From contig JAUCBJ010000108.1 of assembly GCA_032718475.1 (NCBI GenBank), positions 1 to 27,338 of the forward strand: a DNA stretch of 27,338 nucleotides. The letters run 5' to 3'. The DNA comes from Nemertoderma westbladi. Its lineage: Eukaryota > Xenacoelomorpha > Nemertodermatida > Nemertodermatidae. The notes beneath the pieces were generated by a model. It ran no database searches, had not been told where the DNA came from, and was given only the letters and a program-made list of their open reading frames with translations. This document shows positions 8,757 to 19,302 of this stretch, in pieces (the stretch's first letter is position 1; each line of letters begins with the position of its first letter). Made by a program: the position numbers and the translations under genes.

Positions 8757-9865
8757 TTTGCGGTGAAAACCACTGTATAATCCCTGAAATACACAGTATG
8801 CCTATTCAATACAGTAGGTTCAACACACTGTTATAGCAACACTTTGGCAATGGTAATTTCGATAACACCACGGTACACCTTGTTTAGAAGGCTGTAGTTA
8901 GTTTACTGTCTGCGAGTAGGCCTAGTGTGTGAGGGTGAGCAATGTAGTACTTAAGGGGGGGGGGGGGGGGGGGGGGGGTATTTTTTGATACCACATTTTT
9001 TGAAACCAGCATGTTCATTTTCACACACTTTTTGTGTTTTTATTTTCGATTTCTGATCATTGGCAATATTGGAAATATTATGTAATAAAGAAAACTGGCC
9101 GGAATTTATTTAAACTTATGAAATTACCATATAAATATTCATATAAATAAAAAATTACAAAAAACGGTAGTATTTTTCGTGTGAAAATATGTCATTCAGA
9201 GATAAATACTTTCAAGTTCAAACCTTCCCGCCCAAAATTGCCAGTATGGGGTCTGGTTGGTTAATAGTAAATGGGATAGTTGGAAGGAGGCATATCACGA
9301 CCACTGAGCTAAAATAATATTTACGGGGGTTTTCGGGGTCGCTGATATGATTTCAGATGTCAGTTTTAATATTTGGTGGAATCTAGTCTGCCCGTCGGTC
9401 GGTTGTCTGTCTTACATTTTGACAGACAGATTGCGAGACAGATATTCCACGATAACTCAAAAACTAATTAGTTATTTAGTTAGTACCAACCTCCTAACGA
9501 AAACAATCTTATCCCAAACAACGCCCAAGCTCATAACCCAAACTACCCCCAACCTCCTAACCCAAACAACGCCCATCCACCTAAACCGAAACAACTAGTA
9601 AATATTGTATTTGTTGTGATAAATGGCACAATGTGCATGACTTGAGTTTATAATACTACAGACTCAGTCAGTCAGTATCAGTACACTCGTCATTAATATA
9701 TAATTCAAAATGTGTAATTATACATTTAATAATAATTCGTTTTTTAAAAATGACGGAACGGTTTTACAATTATTTACAATTATTGTTGACCCTGACCCAC
9801 CCCAAATATTGACAATACGCAATAGGCTTCGCCTACTACACGTGGCTATCCCCACGATTGAAACT
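8757..9865. other. Unassigned stretch with G24 tract and GTCGGTCGG repeat
   Basis: A 24-base G run lies at 8955-8978. At about 9391-9443 there is a CCGTCGGTCGGTTGTCTGTC stretch with inverted-like TGTCTGTC / GACAGACA words, of a kind that also appears on the other strand at 24,997-25,043. CCCAAAC / ACGCCCA words recur at 9510-9590. None of the frames has a protein signature. Confidence 0.4.
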
Positions 9866-10163
9866 TTGAAACTAAGTTCGTACCCGTTGGAACTAAATTC
9901 GCTTCCATTGGAACTAAATTCGCTTCCATTGGAACTAAATTCGCTTTCATTGGAACTAAATTCGCTTCCATTGGAACTAAATTCGCTTCCATTGGAACTA
10001 AATTCGCTTCCATTGGAACTAAATTCGCTTCCATTGGAACTAAATTCGCATGTCGCCTCGATTGGAACTAAGTTCGCTTTGTAAAATTTATTTTGGAACT
10101 AAATTCGTTTCAATTGGAACTAAGTTCGCCTTTGAAAATGTGCGATTGGAACTAAGTTTGTGC
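9866..10163 (+). repeat. 21-bp minisatellite, eight regular units plus decayed edges
   Basis: The core TTGGAACTAAATTCGC, plus TTCCA, repeats at exact 21-bp intervals from 9887 to about 10049. Diverged copies extend to both sides (TTGGAACTAAGTTCGC and similar). Because 21 is a multiple of three, all frames stay open across the array and yield repetitive peptides on both strands; these are products of the repeat and not evidence for a gene. A C17 tract follows at 10186-10202. Confidence 0.9.
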
Positions 10164-10202
10164 TACCGGGACCTCGCAACACCCACCCCCCCCCCCCCCC
10201 CC

Positions 10203-11274
10203 TCCCATAAATATGGCCCTGTCTATAATTACAGAGGTTTCCTCTGGCCTCTTTGCCCGGTATACCCACCCCACACCCGGATGTATTGCGAATAATTGTG
10301 TTGACGATGTAATAGAGAATTAAACATTAGTAAAACATTAGTAAAACATTAAAGTTAAAGATTAGAAACATTAGCGAAATATACGCGACATTAAATTAAA
10401 TTTATAAAATTGGTTGGTTATATTATATGGTTATATTTTAATGTAAAATAACGTTAATTTTAATAATTTAGCATATAATTTTTTTATTCTGAAATTTAAA
10501 AATAAATTGAGTCACTGAGTCTGTAACTTAATTCTCACTATCTACTGGAGTTAATTACACACAAACAAATCAAGTTTAGGGATGTTATAACAGCAGGAGA
10601 CCATCAAACCCGTAGGCAGAGTATAACAGAAGCGAGTGGGCCATTAAAAACAGACAGCTTGTTGTATGAATGCTACACAGTGCACAGTGGGTGGTTACGC
10701 GAGTTTGAGTTGGGTTTGAGTAAACCAGACAGGTTTGAGTTAGTAAGAGTGAGGTAAGAGAAAAGGTACCCAGTTTGAGAAACGGTATCTACAGTATAAT
10801 GAGATAGGGACTGTACTGAGAACACCATTGGTGTATTAAAGGAGAAATTGTAATACTTAAGGAGTATTTTTATTTATATTTTTATTACTGAACTCTTGTT
10901 ATGAGTCTCAAAATTAAATTTTACTTTAAATTTTAAAATACTACCACTACTTCCCTTATAAAAAATATCATTAGCACATAATTATTATTTGCGATATAAA
11001 AACCATTAGCTAACACATAAGTACTGTCTGTAGTAATAATACTACAGTAGCTATTACTGTATAACAATAATAATAGCTGATATTGTAGAGTATAAGCTAC
11101 AGTAGACTACAGAACTCTACAGGTAGAGCCTACAGTAGGCCCTACCTATCATTCATGTTATATTCATGTTAAAGTGAGTTTTATTTAAAAATTTCGGGGT
11201 GGGGTCATATTCAGCAAAAATGTATCTTTTATGGTACCGGTAGCAGTAGGCTAATGGTAACAGCTAAAACGATG
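10203..11274. other. AT-rich stretch without recognisable genes
   Basis: ATTAGTAAAAC words repeat near 10325-10350. GTTTGAGTT words repeat at about 10690-10780. Around 11020-11135 there are many TACTGTA / CTACAGTAG palindromic words. No reading frame of note and no RNA gene were recognised. Confidence 0.35.
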
Positions 11275-11522
11275 ATTTGAGATACCGTTACCTTGAAATT
11301 TGAAGGTACCTCCATGGATACCTTGAAATTTATCTCGAACCTTGACTTCAACTCATGTCAAGATTTTTTGTGTTACCGGATTGAAATTTCAAGTTTACCT
11401 TGAGGAAAATCTTAAGTCTACCTTAAGGTTGACCTTGAAATTTTTCAGATAGGAATAATAGTAAAATAGATTCGAGGTTAAGTTTCAAGGTCAATCTCAA
11501 GATTTTTTGAGTTACTCGGCCC
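11275..11522 (-). repeat. ACCTTGA-rich repeat, right copy (inverted)
   Basis: The outer 40 bp (11483-11522) are the reverse complement of 5172-5211, including GAGTTACTCGGCCC at the edge. The inner part is again dense in ACCTTGA / TCAAGGT words, such as TGACCTTGA at 11430-11438 and TCAAGGTCA at 11485-11493. With the left copy it brackets about 6.35 kb. Confidence 0.75.
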
Positions 11523-11639
11523 AGAAATTTGAACTGGTAAAAAAATAAGGAAAATAATTTTCAAAAATGGTAGGAGCTGGCAGTACCTACTGTATCTAGG
11601 GTAATACGATTACGCTGGTGTGTGGTGAGTAACCAGTAT

Positions 11640-13126
11640 GCCTACTATCATTAAGCTGGATACACCAAGGCTAACTTCAACAACATTCCTTGAATGGACC
11701 CACCTCAGACAGTACCTGTTCCAAAACTGGCACTGTTTGCTGCCAACTCGGTGCTAGGGCTTCAATCTATCTCGCCAATGCCATCCTGGAAATGAAAAAC
11801 ATACACTATTGGACTGATTCTGCCATCGTCCTAGGTCAGCTTCACAACAAGGAGAAATGCTACCCCATCTTTATGGCCAACAGAGTTGATGAAATAATGT
11901 CAAACACGAACCGAAATATGTGGCGTCAATGCCCTACCAATGAGAACCCGGCGAATTTGATATCTAGAATAATGAAACAAAGTCCTGATCTCGAGAAGCA
12001 TTTTTGGCATCATGAACAATCATTCCTGAATGACAAGGATGACTGGCCAAGGTTACTCAACCTGCAACTGAGTGAAAGAAAACCTTACCGATGACCGTAG
12101 GAAAATCAAAACCCAGGATATTCTTTGTTACATGATGAAAGACCTTACAAAAGAGACTCTCACTGAGGAAATGACAGTTGTCCTAGAGTTAAATCTAACC
12201 GAACGACTTAATTATCACAGCTCTTCTTGGTATAAAACAAGAAAGCTGGTGTACCGTACAGTATTTCCAGGCTTTGGGACATTCCTGAAAACCAAACAGA
12301 AAAGGATCTTGATGTAATGCAGTCTAAAGGGCTATTATCAAGTATGAACAAGGGAAATACTACGACAAAGTATAACAATACCTAATGAAATGTAAACTCA
12401 TACCCCTCGATAAGCTAGTGGTACTGTACTCGTTCCAGTTATTTTGATGAAGGGGAAATACTAGTTATGAATTCCCAACTTGTCAATATCAAGACATTAA
12501 TAATACCATTACGACCAAATATTCTCTCATCCAAATCGTCAGTACTAAAACAAACTATTTGGGATGAGCATACCTAGATCTTGCATGGAGGGACTAATGC
12601 TACTGTATTCTTACAGAGGTGAGGTGAAAATACTGGGTACCGGGCCTTAGGAAATTCATCCGAATTATAACCCAATGCTGCCACACCATGTTGACATGTG
12701 CAGCCCAATCCTGATCAGAGTACAGCGACATACCGAAAAGCAGTACGGCCTAAATATGCAATACCTCATGAGCTGTCGCTATAGAAGTCAACATCGGCCT
12801 TTATCAATCCCTCGAACGCAATATAAACAGAAGAGGAGGACACATTGACAAGTTGTACCCTAATAGTTGGAGCAACATTGTGGGGGCTAAGAGGGAGCCC
12901 AGTAACACCTCAATAGCACCGCTGTCATTGCAGCTATGTGGAATAACAACATGGAATGGAGTATGCGCATACCATAATCACCACACACTTGGCTTCGTAA
13001 AAAGATTAGTATGGGGTGCTAAGAAGCACATGATGACTTTGATGAACAGTAACGTTGGAAATGTTAAATGGCTGCTGTGCCCACTCAACGATGACTCGGA
13101 ATCCCCAGAAGACTTAACACTACTCC
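11640..13126 (+). pseudogene. BEL/Pao retrotransposon pol fragment (RNase H and integrase), decayed
   Basis: Order and motifs fit BEL/Pao. A VPKLALFAA segment at about 11715, in another frame, corresponds to the family's PRLELLAA. The best frame, 11690-12094, then carries ANAILEMKNIHYWTDS, ANRVDEI, NPANLISR and a WHHEQSFL-like stretch, all RNase H region signatures. Downstream, in changing frames, come SSSWYKTRKL (about 12215), the integrase motif LHGGTNATVFLQR (about 12580), YWVPGLRKFI (about 12630), GFVKRLVWGAKK (about 12990) and NDDSESPEDLTLL (about 13090), which parallels the end of the integrase core. Stops and frameshifts are frequent. Gag, protease and most of the RT are absent, and the C-terminal part of the integrase is cut off where the ~525-bp repeat begins. 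Confidence 0.8.
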
Positions 13127-13661
13127 GCTTCCATTTATCCTATCCTTTTTTATTACCCCAGTCAGATAAGAGATAATAATCAGTAAAAACCAAACTAAAC
13201 TGTCTTTCATGCAAGCAAATTTCTAACTAAAGACGGGTGAATGACCATGACCATGGAAATAATTTTAAATATAATTGTATATCAACTATTTGGGAAGGCT
13301 TCCAAGTTAAACCCGAAAACAATTATTTTGTTACATATATTAGTAAATAACGTTGTATGTTCTTCTTCCTCTCATAATAAAGTATCTATGAAATATCTCT
13401 GATCGCTGTGCCCTGTAACATGTCACAACCAAAATATTTAAGTGTGAAAAGTGTAGGCCTACCACACCGCCCAAATAACCGCAAACGCATAGCCAACAAA
13501 TTTAACAAAGGGTTACATACATGTTGGGTTCATGACGAGATGAGTGAAAATTGATCGCATAATATAAACTAAAAAATTGAGAGTCGGGCTGGCTCTCCTC
13601 CACTTTCTTACCCAATGGAAATGTTGTTGTTATAATCTAATATTGGGGCGGCTTTCTCTCG
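13127..13661 (+). repeat. ~525-bp dispersed repeat, copy 2
   Basis: This is the second copy of the repeat at 8233-8756. It differs by a few substitutions plus two insertions, about 4 bp near 13338 and 11 bp (TTGGGTTCATG) near 13522. The insertion is flanked by CATG and may be a local duplication. This copy begins exactly where the BEL/Pao fragment stops and ends exactly where the Gypsy fragment stops. Confidence 0.85.
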
Positions 13662-14470
13662 TTGGGTGAATCTGTTAATTGTTTGGGAGTAATCGATGCA
13701 CATTCGCTTTTTACCGTCGTTTTTGGTGTCGATAACTATCTGTGAACGCCAAGGTGAAATACTTGGTTCAATGATATTCTCAGACAACAGGCGTTCAATT
13801 TCTGATTGCATGTAATCCTGGTCTGGCTGAGAAAATCTTCTGGATTTTGGTTTACAGTCTGGAGTAAGGAATGAAAACAATGTAGGCGGGGTAAGTGTGG
13901 AAGCCGAAACACCACAAATATTTAGAGTTGGTTGTTCACCTCCAAACTGTATTTCAACAGCATGATGTTGTTTTAAGAAATCTTTTCCAAGTATCACAAT
14001 TATCACATCCTCACATAAGTTTGGAAGAACGAGTAGGCAGACTTTCTTGTAATGCCTGTTTGATAAAGAAATATCTTATATACTGTACAACAGCCAGTAA
14101 TCGAAGACATGGACGAGTCCGCCATCTTTACTGTACCAGTTGAGGGGAAGACGGTTACGTTTTGGCTTCTGAGTAATTTTACGCCAATATACCTATATAC
14201 ACTTCCAGTATCTATCAAACCATTAAATTGTTTGTCTTTTATTAGAACTGATATCACAGTTTTATCAGGCCTATGACAAATCTGCTTCGTACCAGTAGTG
14301 GCTAGATATCCAAGATTACGTATTAGTACTAGTAGAGACGGCCGCATCGAACATCGTAGCTGTTGTTGACGACGAGGAAAATTTTGCGCTCTGACAAACT
14401 TTAGCAAAATGGCCTCGTTTTCCACACTTACTACAATAAGTTACCTCGCAAGCTGGACAGTTTATCCGTG
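13662..14470 (-). pseudogene. Ty3/Gypsy gag-protease-RT fragment, decayed
   Basis: Read on the minus strand: a CCHC zinc knuckle CSKCGKRGHFAKVC at about 14430-14385 (end of Gag); a retropepsin with GLIDTGS at about 14220-14190; LPNLCEDVI and ILGKDFLKQH at about 14035-13960; then the start of the RT with SEIERLLSENIIEPS, SPWRSQIV, KKRMCIDYS and TINRFTQ at about 13800-13665. At least two frame changes separate knuckle, protease and RT. The RT ends right after TINRFTQ at the boundary with the ~525-bp repeat, so the catalytic YxDD part, RNase H and integrase are missing. Confidence 0.85.
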
Positions 14471-14930
14471 AGTGTCGATTGAGGGACCTAGCATCTTACC
14501 TAGCACCTTACCTGCATTCTTGGCCGCTGTAGTCTGTTTGAGTCGGGACTCTTTCTGCGCCTTATAGAGGTTATTTCGGCACTTCTGAATTTTGTGGTCA
14601 GTCCATCCAGGGGGCCTTTTTCCTGTTTCGAGGGAATACAGGAACTGTTTCTGCAGCTGCTAACTTAACTGATTCTGAAATGTAGAGCGCGCCACTTAAC
14701 TGATTCTGTGAACCATTCTGTGGACCAGTTACTTACTACCGAGTAGACCTGAGGGGTGAGTTCACAAGGGGGGGGGGGGGGGGGGGGGGTATAAGACAGA
14801 TCTTGCTAAACGGTTTTCAAATTTGGAACCTTGATACTAATCTGCTCTAGATTAAATATAAAAAAATGTAAATCTTTAAAAAATTAAAAATTTGAATTTT
14901 CCCCCCCCCCCCCCCTTATAAAACCATTAA
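14471..14930. other. Stretch with G22 and C15 tracts; possible Gag remnant
   Basis: On the minus strand about 14620-14490 reads an open lysine-rich stretch (GWTDHKIQKCRNNLYKAQ and following). It may be a remnant of the Gypsy gag upstream of its zinc knuckle, but I do not recognise it. A G22 run (14768-14789) and a C15 run (14901-14915) lie 111 bp apart and could pair in a foldback. Confidence 0.4.
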
Positions 14931-15051
14931 ACGTGCAGTGTCATACGAATGGTCAAAGAAGATTTCCAAAAAATTGAATGAATATGAAACAATTTAACTC
15001 ACCCGCAGATCTGTTCCTCGTATAATCATTGTAGGTACTGTAATAAAAATG
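14931..15051 (+). repeat. Short dispersed repeat, copy 1
   Basis: This shares with 16605-16732 the ordered landmarks CATACGAA, ATTGAAYGAATATSAAAC, TTTAACTCACC, GATCTGTT and GTATAATCA. By eye about three quarters of the positions match. The two copies lie in the same orientation on either side of the degraded retrotransposon at 15745-16570. Confidence 0.6.
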
Positions 15052-15744
15052 TCTAGGCCTACTGTATTTAAGCTGACGTAATCTCGCCACAATAATACTG
15101 TGTATGTGTACGTACACAGTGCAGCATACAGTATATGTTTCCTTTTATTTCTGGAGCACTTTTATACGTGTAGACTACTCACTATGTAGATAATTGCCGG
15201 CCAATACTATAACTATGTACTACAGTATAGTCATTCTCGTATAATTTAATAGGACTCAATATGTTACAAGATTAACAACTTTTCTTCAGAAAGTCGACAC
15301 ATCTGTAGGACTAGGATTAGATGCGTTTGCATGGCGCGTTTGCATAAATCGTTTTTGATAAAATTAATGGATAACATTTATACCTAACCATGCCTGAACT
15401 ACAACTGTACATTACAATAATGTTGAAATGAAAATAAATTGTAAAGAAAGTAACATCATATAAATTGTACGAAGGTAGATAAATAAAGTGAAGGTGATAG
15501 ACAAAAATAAAAATAAGAAATAGAAAAAATAATAATAAAGAACAACAGACAATGGAAATCTATTTTTACACGTAATTACGGCAAATACGCGCAAACTTTT
15601 AAAATACACAATACAACAACCGAAAACATCCACAAGGTTGAGAGAGCTAAGGAAGATCATAAATTGGCATACAACATCAGCCAGGAGAAGTACTACAGTA
15701 GTACATACAGTACAGGACAAAATTTAAGAAATTACAACTGCTCA
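15052..15744. other. Unassigned AT-rich stretch
   Basis: GTGTACGTACAC (near 15105) is a perfect 12-bp palindrome. The rest is A-rich with no protein signature. The 102-residue minus frame at 15412-15720 is hydrophobic only because it reads T-rich sequence. The last part may be 5' sequence of the following retrotransposon fragment. Confidence 0.35.
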
Positions 15745-16570
15745 CACATGCAACAACAATCAAGACTTAGGCTTACCTGGCAAACTGTAAATGAGGTTTC
15801 TGGACTGAAAAGTTGTTCAAAGGGGCGCCCAAAAGCTGATAGTCCTGAATAATGTGTTGGGAAATGGAAAGATCATTTCGTCAACTTGCTCGTGCAACCA
15901 CTAAAAATCGAGCTCAGAAACAGGGGGCTTCACACCAAAGAAGCATTAAAAGCATGTCCTGAATCATAAAGCGAGTGGATTAGATGAAATCCCTGCAGAG
16001 GTTTTGAAAATAGGAGTGCTAAACGTTCAGACCATTATTGGATGTTAGCAACCGGATGCTGAAAGGGGAAAAGCCACCACCAATTTGGACTAAAGGTCAA
16101 CTAAAGCCTTTCCCCAAGAAAGGAGACCTCGGCATACCAACAAAGTATCGTGGCATCTGTCTGCTTGTGGTATCTGCCAAAATATACAATAAAATGATTC
16201 TATATAGAATTAGACCTCACATAGAGAAACTACTGCGTAAGAGCCAAAACGGATTTCGACCAAGTAGATCAACAATAGCTCAGATACTTGCACTACGGAG
16301 ACTGATTGAAGGAATTAAGTCAAAGAATCTCCCCAAAAAATCAAAAAGTCAAAAAGTTTGGTATTATGGAATACCAGAAGTAATTGTCGCTGGCTTTTGG
16401 ATTGTTATATTGTGACACAGAAGCACAGGTACTCTCACCAGATGGTGACACTGAGTTTTTCTCAATCCTGGTGACACATTGTCGCCATTAAAATTCTTAA
16501 CTATACTGGATTACGCAATAAGCACGGTCACAAAGGGTGAAGATCTGGGATTCACACAGCTAAGAAGGTT
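15745..16570 (+). pseudogene. Non-LTR retrotransposon RT, N-terminal half, decayed
   Basis: Readable segments in order: LTWQTVNEVSG and SKGRPKADSPE (about 15772-15850); after an in-frame stop, VGKWKDHFVNLL (about 15860-15895); LDEIPAEVLK in another frame (about 15980); then the clearest frame, 16038-16415, with PFPKKGDLGIPTKYRGICLL, RIRPHIEKLLRKSQNGFRPS and STIAQILALRRLIEGIK. About 24 residues that should hold RT motif A are deleted after this, the frame resuming at YGIPE. Later pieces in shifted frames include LSPDGDTEFFSIL and ILDYAIS. It is the same general family as the element at 23445-24617. Multiple stops and the lost motif A make it nonfunctional. Confidence 0.82.
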
Positions 16571-16572
16571 GC

Positions 16573-16732
16573 ATTGCATATATCACTATTATATGCAATC
16601 TTTGAACGTAAAGTACAGTACCATACGAAAGGTTTGAGTATATTCCCAACAAATTGAACGAATATCAAACAGTTTAACTCACCTGCTGATCTGTTTCTTG
16701 TATAATCACTGCAATACACTACCATCAAAATT
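16573..16732 (+). repeat. Hairpin and short dispersed repeat, copy 2
   Basis: ATTGCATATA (16573-16582) and TATATGCAAT (16590-16599) form a perfect 10-bp stem with a 7-nt loop, exactly at the point where the retrotransposon fragment stops being readable. From about 16605 the sequence matches 14931-15051. Confidence 0.6.
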
Positions 16733-16784
16733 GTAATTTTTTTGCCAAGATCTAAAAAGTTTCTAATATGACCGGCAATTTTTG

Positions 16785-16905
16785 TTGAAATTTAAAACGG
16801 TTTTCAGATTCGGAATCTGCATGAAGGCGGTTCTAATAATATCTAGATTACATTCCAAAAAAAAAAAACGAAAAATATAGTCAGCAGAGGTGGTTAATAG
16901 AGGGA
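16785..16905 (+). repeat. Fragment of the inner foldback element
   Basis: GATTCGGAATCTGC, ATGAAGGCGGTTCTAAT, ACATTCCAAA and GAGGTGGTTAA follow the order of 1938-2030, the right arm of the inner foldback element. The matching left arm is not nearby. The fragment stops where the next foldback begins. Confidence 0.7.
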
Positions 16906-17745
16906 TGGTTAAATATAAACCATGACCCGTAATATAGGGTCATTTCCTGATGACACGGACCCCCACTTTTTCTACAAATCATTATCATATTGCTTGAAAT
17001 TTGAAACAAAACTACCCCATTCACCGTTGATGTCCACATGAAGCCGGAATTTTCGATTTTGCCTGTAAATTTTTTTATAAGCTTTTTGAAAGAGTGTCTT
17101 TTGCAAAATTGCACATCTGCTATCGTCGCCATTCTTCTCGGCCAATCGGTTTGTAGATATCATTAGAAAGCTTGCGTTGCAAGCAAGGATTCCAAATATG
17201 TAACAATATCTGAATTTCGTTAAGAAATACAGTAGATGTGATGCGTTCAAAAATTGCAAGAAAAATTGTTCGCCGAAGGCTATTTATTATATTTAATAAA
17301 TACACGATGTTCTGGAACTATTTGTTTATGTATGAATAGCTACAGAATATAGATATTGGAGAGGAATACCGCTGTTCCCTACCAACTCATAAAAAAAAAA
17401 TACTGTAACACATGCTATTTCCGAACGAAATTCAGATATTGTTACATATATTGAATCCTTGCAACGCAAGCTTTATAATGATATGAAAAATTACGACTAC
17501 TGTGAACAATGGCCACGAGACGGGGGGAGTGCGATTTCGCAAAATACACTTTTTTAATACGCTCATAAAAAAATTTAAAGGCAAAATCGAAAATTCTGCT
17601 TCATGTGGACATCGACGGTGAGTTGAACTAGTTGTGTTTCAAATTTTAAGCAATTTGATAAAGATTTGTAGAAAGATCAGGGGGTGGGGGGGCCGTGTCA
17701 TCAGAAAATGACACTATAATACAGGTCATGGTGTATTTAGTACTT
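16906..17745. mobile_element. Second large foldback element, ~320-bp arms
   Basis: The left arm (about 16906-17235) and right arm (about 17415-17745) are imperfect reverse complements. Outer landmarks are CCATGACC...GGGTCATTT and TGATGACACGG, mirrored by CCGTGTCATCA and GGTCATGG. Inner landmarks are GATGTCCACATGAAG, TTTTCGATTTTGCC and AAGCTTGCGTTGCAAG, mirrored on the right. The spacer is about 180 bp. Small frames in the arms (for example 16972-17259 minus) have no family signature. It is nonautonomous. Confidence 0.85.
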
Positions 17746-18589
17746 GGATATTATATTTGGTTTATTATTTTGGTTGGGATTATAGTTGGCTGGACTTCAA
17801 CCCTTATTAGGCCTGCCCATATAATCATACTGGTAACACAACATACGGGTAGCGCCGGTACTACCTATAATACTGTATCTTTAATATTGAGAATATTTCG
17901 CTTATAAGGTTCTGTATATCTGGAAACTATATTATTATACTGTTAACCTGTAATATTCCACTTAAGCCAAACTTGGTCATTTCGGGACGGCATTACTCTT
18001 TTAATTGATGGCTAATCTGATGGCCCACAGGGGAACAATAAACATAGGAATAACCAGTGGACCAGGGCCATGGGATTAACCAGTGGACCGGGGCTATTAA
18101 AATATTTTGAATCAGTTCTGACAGTATATAGTAGGCATAGCAATGCCTTTGGTAGTAGATAATTATAAACATTAGTAAACCATAAACATTAATGCCAATA
18201 ACCAATAATAATAATAATATCCGATGACTAGCTAATTTGTAATAAAATAGATGAATCGAGTTGTCTTCCAGTTTGCATCTCCCACTCTCTCCTTCTTCAA
18301 AAGTAGGTAAGTCAACCCTCATTAATGTCAGGGCTAGTGGTACTGGTAACATTAGAGGTTGGGGTTGTATTGTCATCATTGCCATTGTAATAGTCGAGGT
18401 GGCCAAGGCACTTAAACGTAATCTAAATAAAACGAAAGATAATTAGTTGGTTTTTGTTTAATTATATGTATTAAAACTTCGTGATGACGGACTAGCGGAA
18501 TCATTGTTAAAAGGTTTGGTCTCTAGTAAAAAGGAGAACAAAAATGTTCTACCTCTCTCCCGAATAAGGTTGGGAAGGCCGTTGGGGAG
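17746..18589. other. Mostly unassigned; one weak exon-like segment
   Basis: The minus strand at 18422-18318 is more GC-balanced than its surroundings. It is preceded by a good 3' splice site (TTTCGTTTTATTTAG) and reads openly as 35 codons rich in N, T, S and D with potential N-glycosylation sites. It has no good splice donor and no recognisable domain. ACCAGTGGACC words repeat near 18051-18090. The other frames, including 17993-18406 minus, look random. Confidence 0.3.
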
Positions 18590-19302
18590 GAGCGGATATA
18601 GTAAATTTCTGGAAGGACCATTTCTGCAACTTATTTAATGGCGGAAATACCGATACAAATACACCACACATTGACAAAATTTTTAATTCCATTATTTTGG
18701 AACAGTTTAACTAGATATCTAGTAATGAAATAAAGAGGCAATATCGAGCTTAAAAGTTGGTAAAGCAGTTAGCACAGATGGTGTATCTGCTGAACATTTT
18801 AAGTACTGTTGTACTGATCTATTATGTACATTTTTAACGAAATTATTTAAATTATGCATTACTCACGGATTCGTAACTGATAGTATTATTGAAGCTAAGA
18901 ATATTCCATTAATTTAAGGATAAAACGGGCGATGTTACTAACAAAGACAATTATAGAGGAATTGGGATCAGTATAGGCCTACTATTATATCTAAGATATT
19001 GGAATTAATTGTTATCTGTCGTATTAAGATATATTTAATCACAAGTGATAACCAATTTGGTTTTAAGAGTAACTCTGGTGGTATAGAGTTTTGTATTTAT
19101 GCTTTTAAAGAAATGGTAAACTTTTATTTAGAGAACGACACACCAGTTTATTGCTGTCTGCTTGATGCAAGCAAAGCGCTTGACAGGGTAAACCATTTAA
19201 TATTATTCAATAAGTTAATTAAGATTGGTATTCCACCAATTATGGTTAGGTTGATAGCTTATTGGTATCGTCATCAGCAACTTTTTGTATCATGGGGTGC
19301 TT
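18590..19302 (+). pseudogene. Non-LTR (Jockey/CR1-type) RT fragment, decayed
   Basis: The sequence reads NFWKDHFCNLFNGG at about 18605, then in another frame VSTDGVSAEHFKYCC, then KTGDVTNKDNYRGI at about 18925. The longest frame (18999-19328) carries LITSDNQFGFKS, PVYCCLLDASKALDRVNH (RT motif A; the usual F is L) and LFNKLIKIGIPP. It ends at FVSWG, before the YADD-type motif, and runs into a GGCT microsatellite. The catalytic motif A aspartate is present, but stops and frameshifts upstream and the 3' truncation make it dead. It is a different family from the fragments at 15745-16570 and 23445-24617. Confidence 0.82.

Noticed and set aside
9846-10084. Repetitive peptide frames on both strands (MEANLVP and PLELNSL repeats)
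   Set aside because: They are translations of a 21-bp minisatellite whose period is a multiple of three; frames are open on both strands for that reason alone.
8233-13661. Complete BEL/Pao element with the ~525-bp repeats as LTRs
   Set aside because: No TG...CA ends, no primer-binding site after the left copy, no polypurine tract before the right copy, no gag or RT in the interior, and the integrase is cut off at the repeat.
15412-15720. Hydrophobic 102-residue minus frame resembling a membrane protein
   Set aside because: The hydrophobicity follows from T-rich DNA; no start context, neighbours or conserved motif support it.
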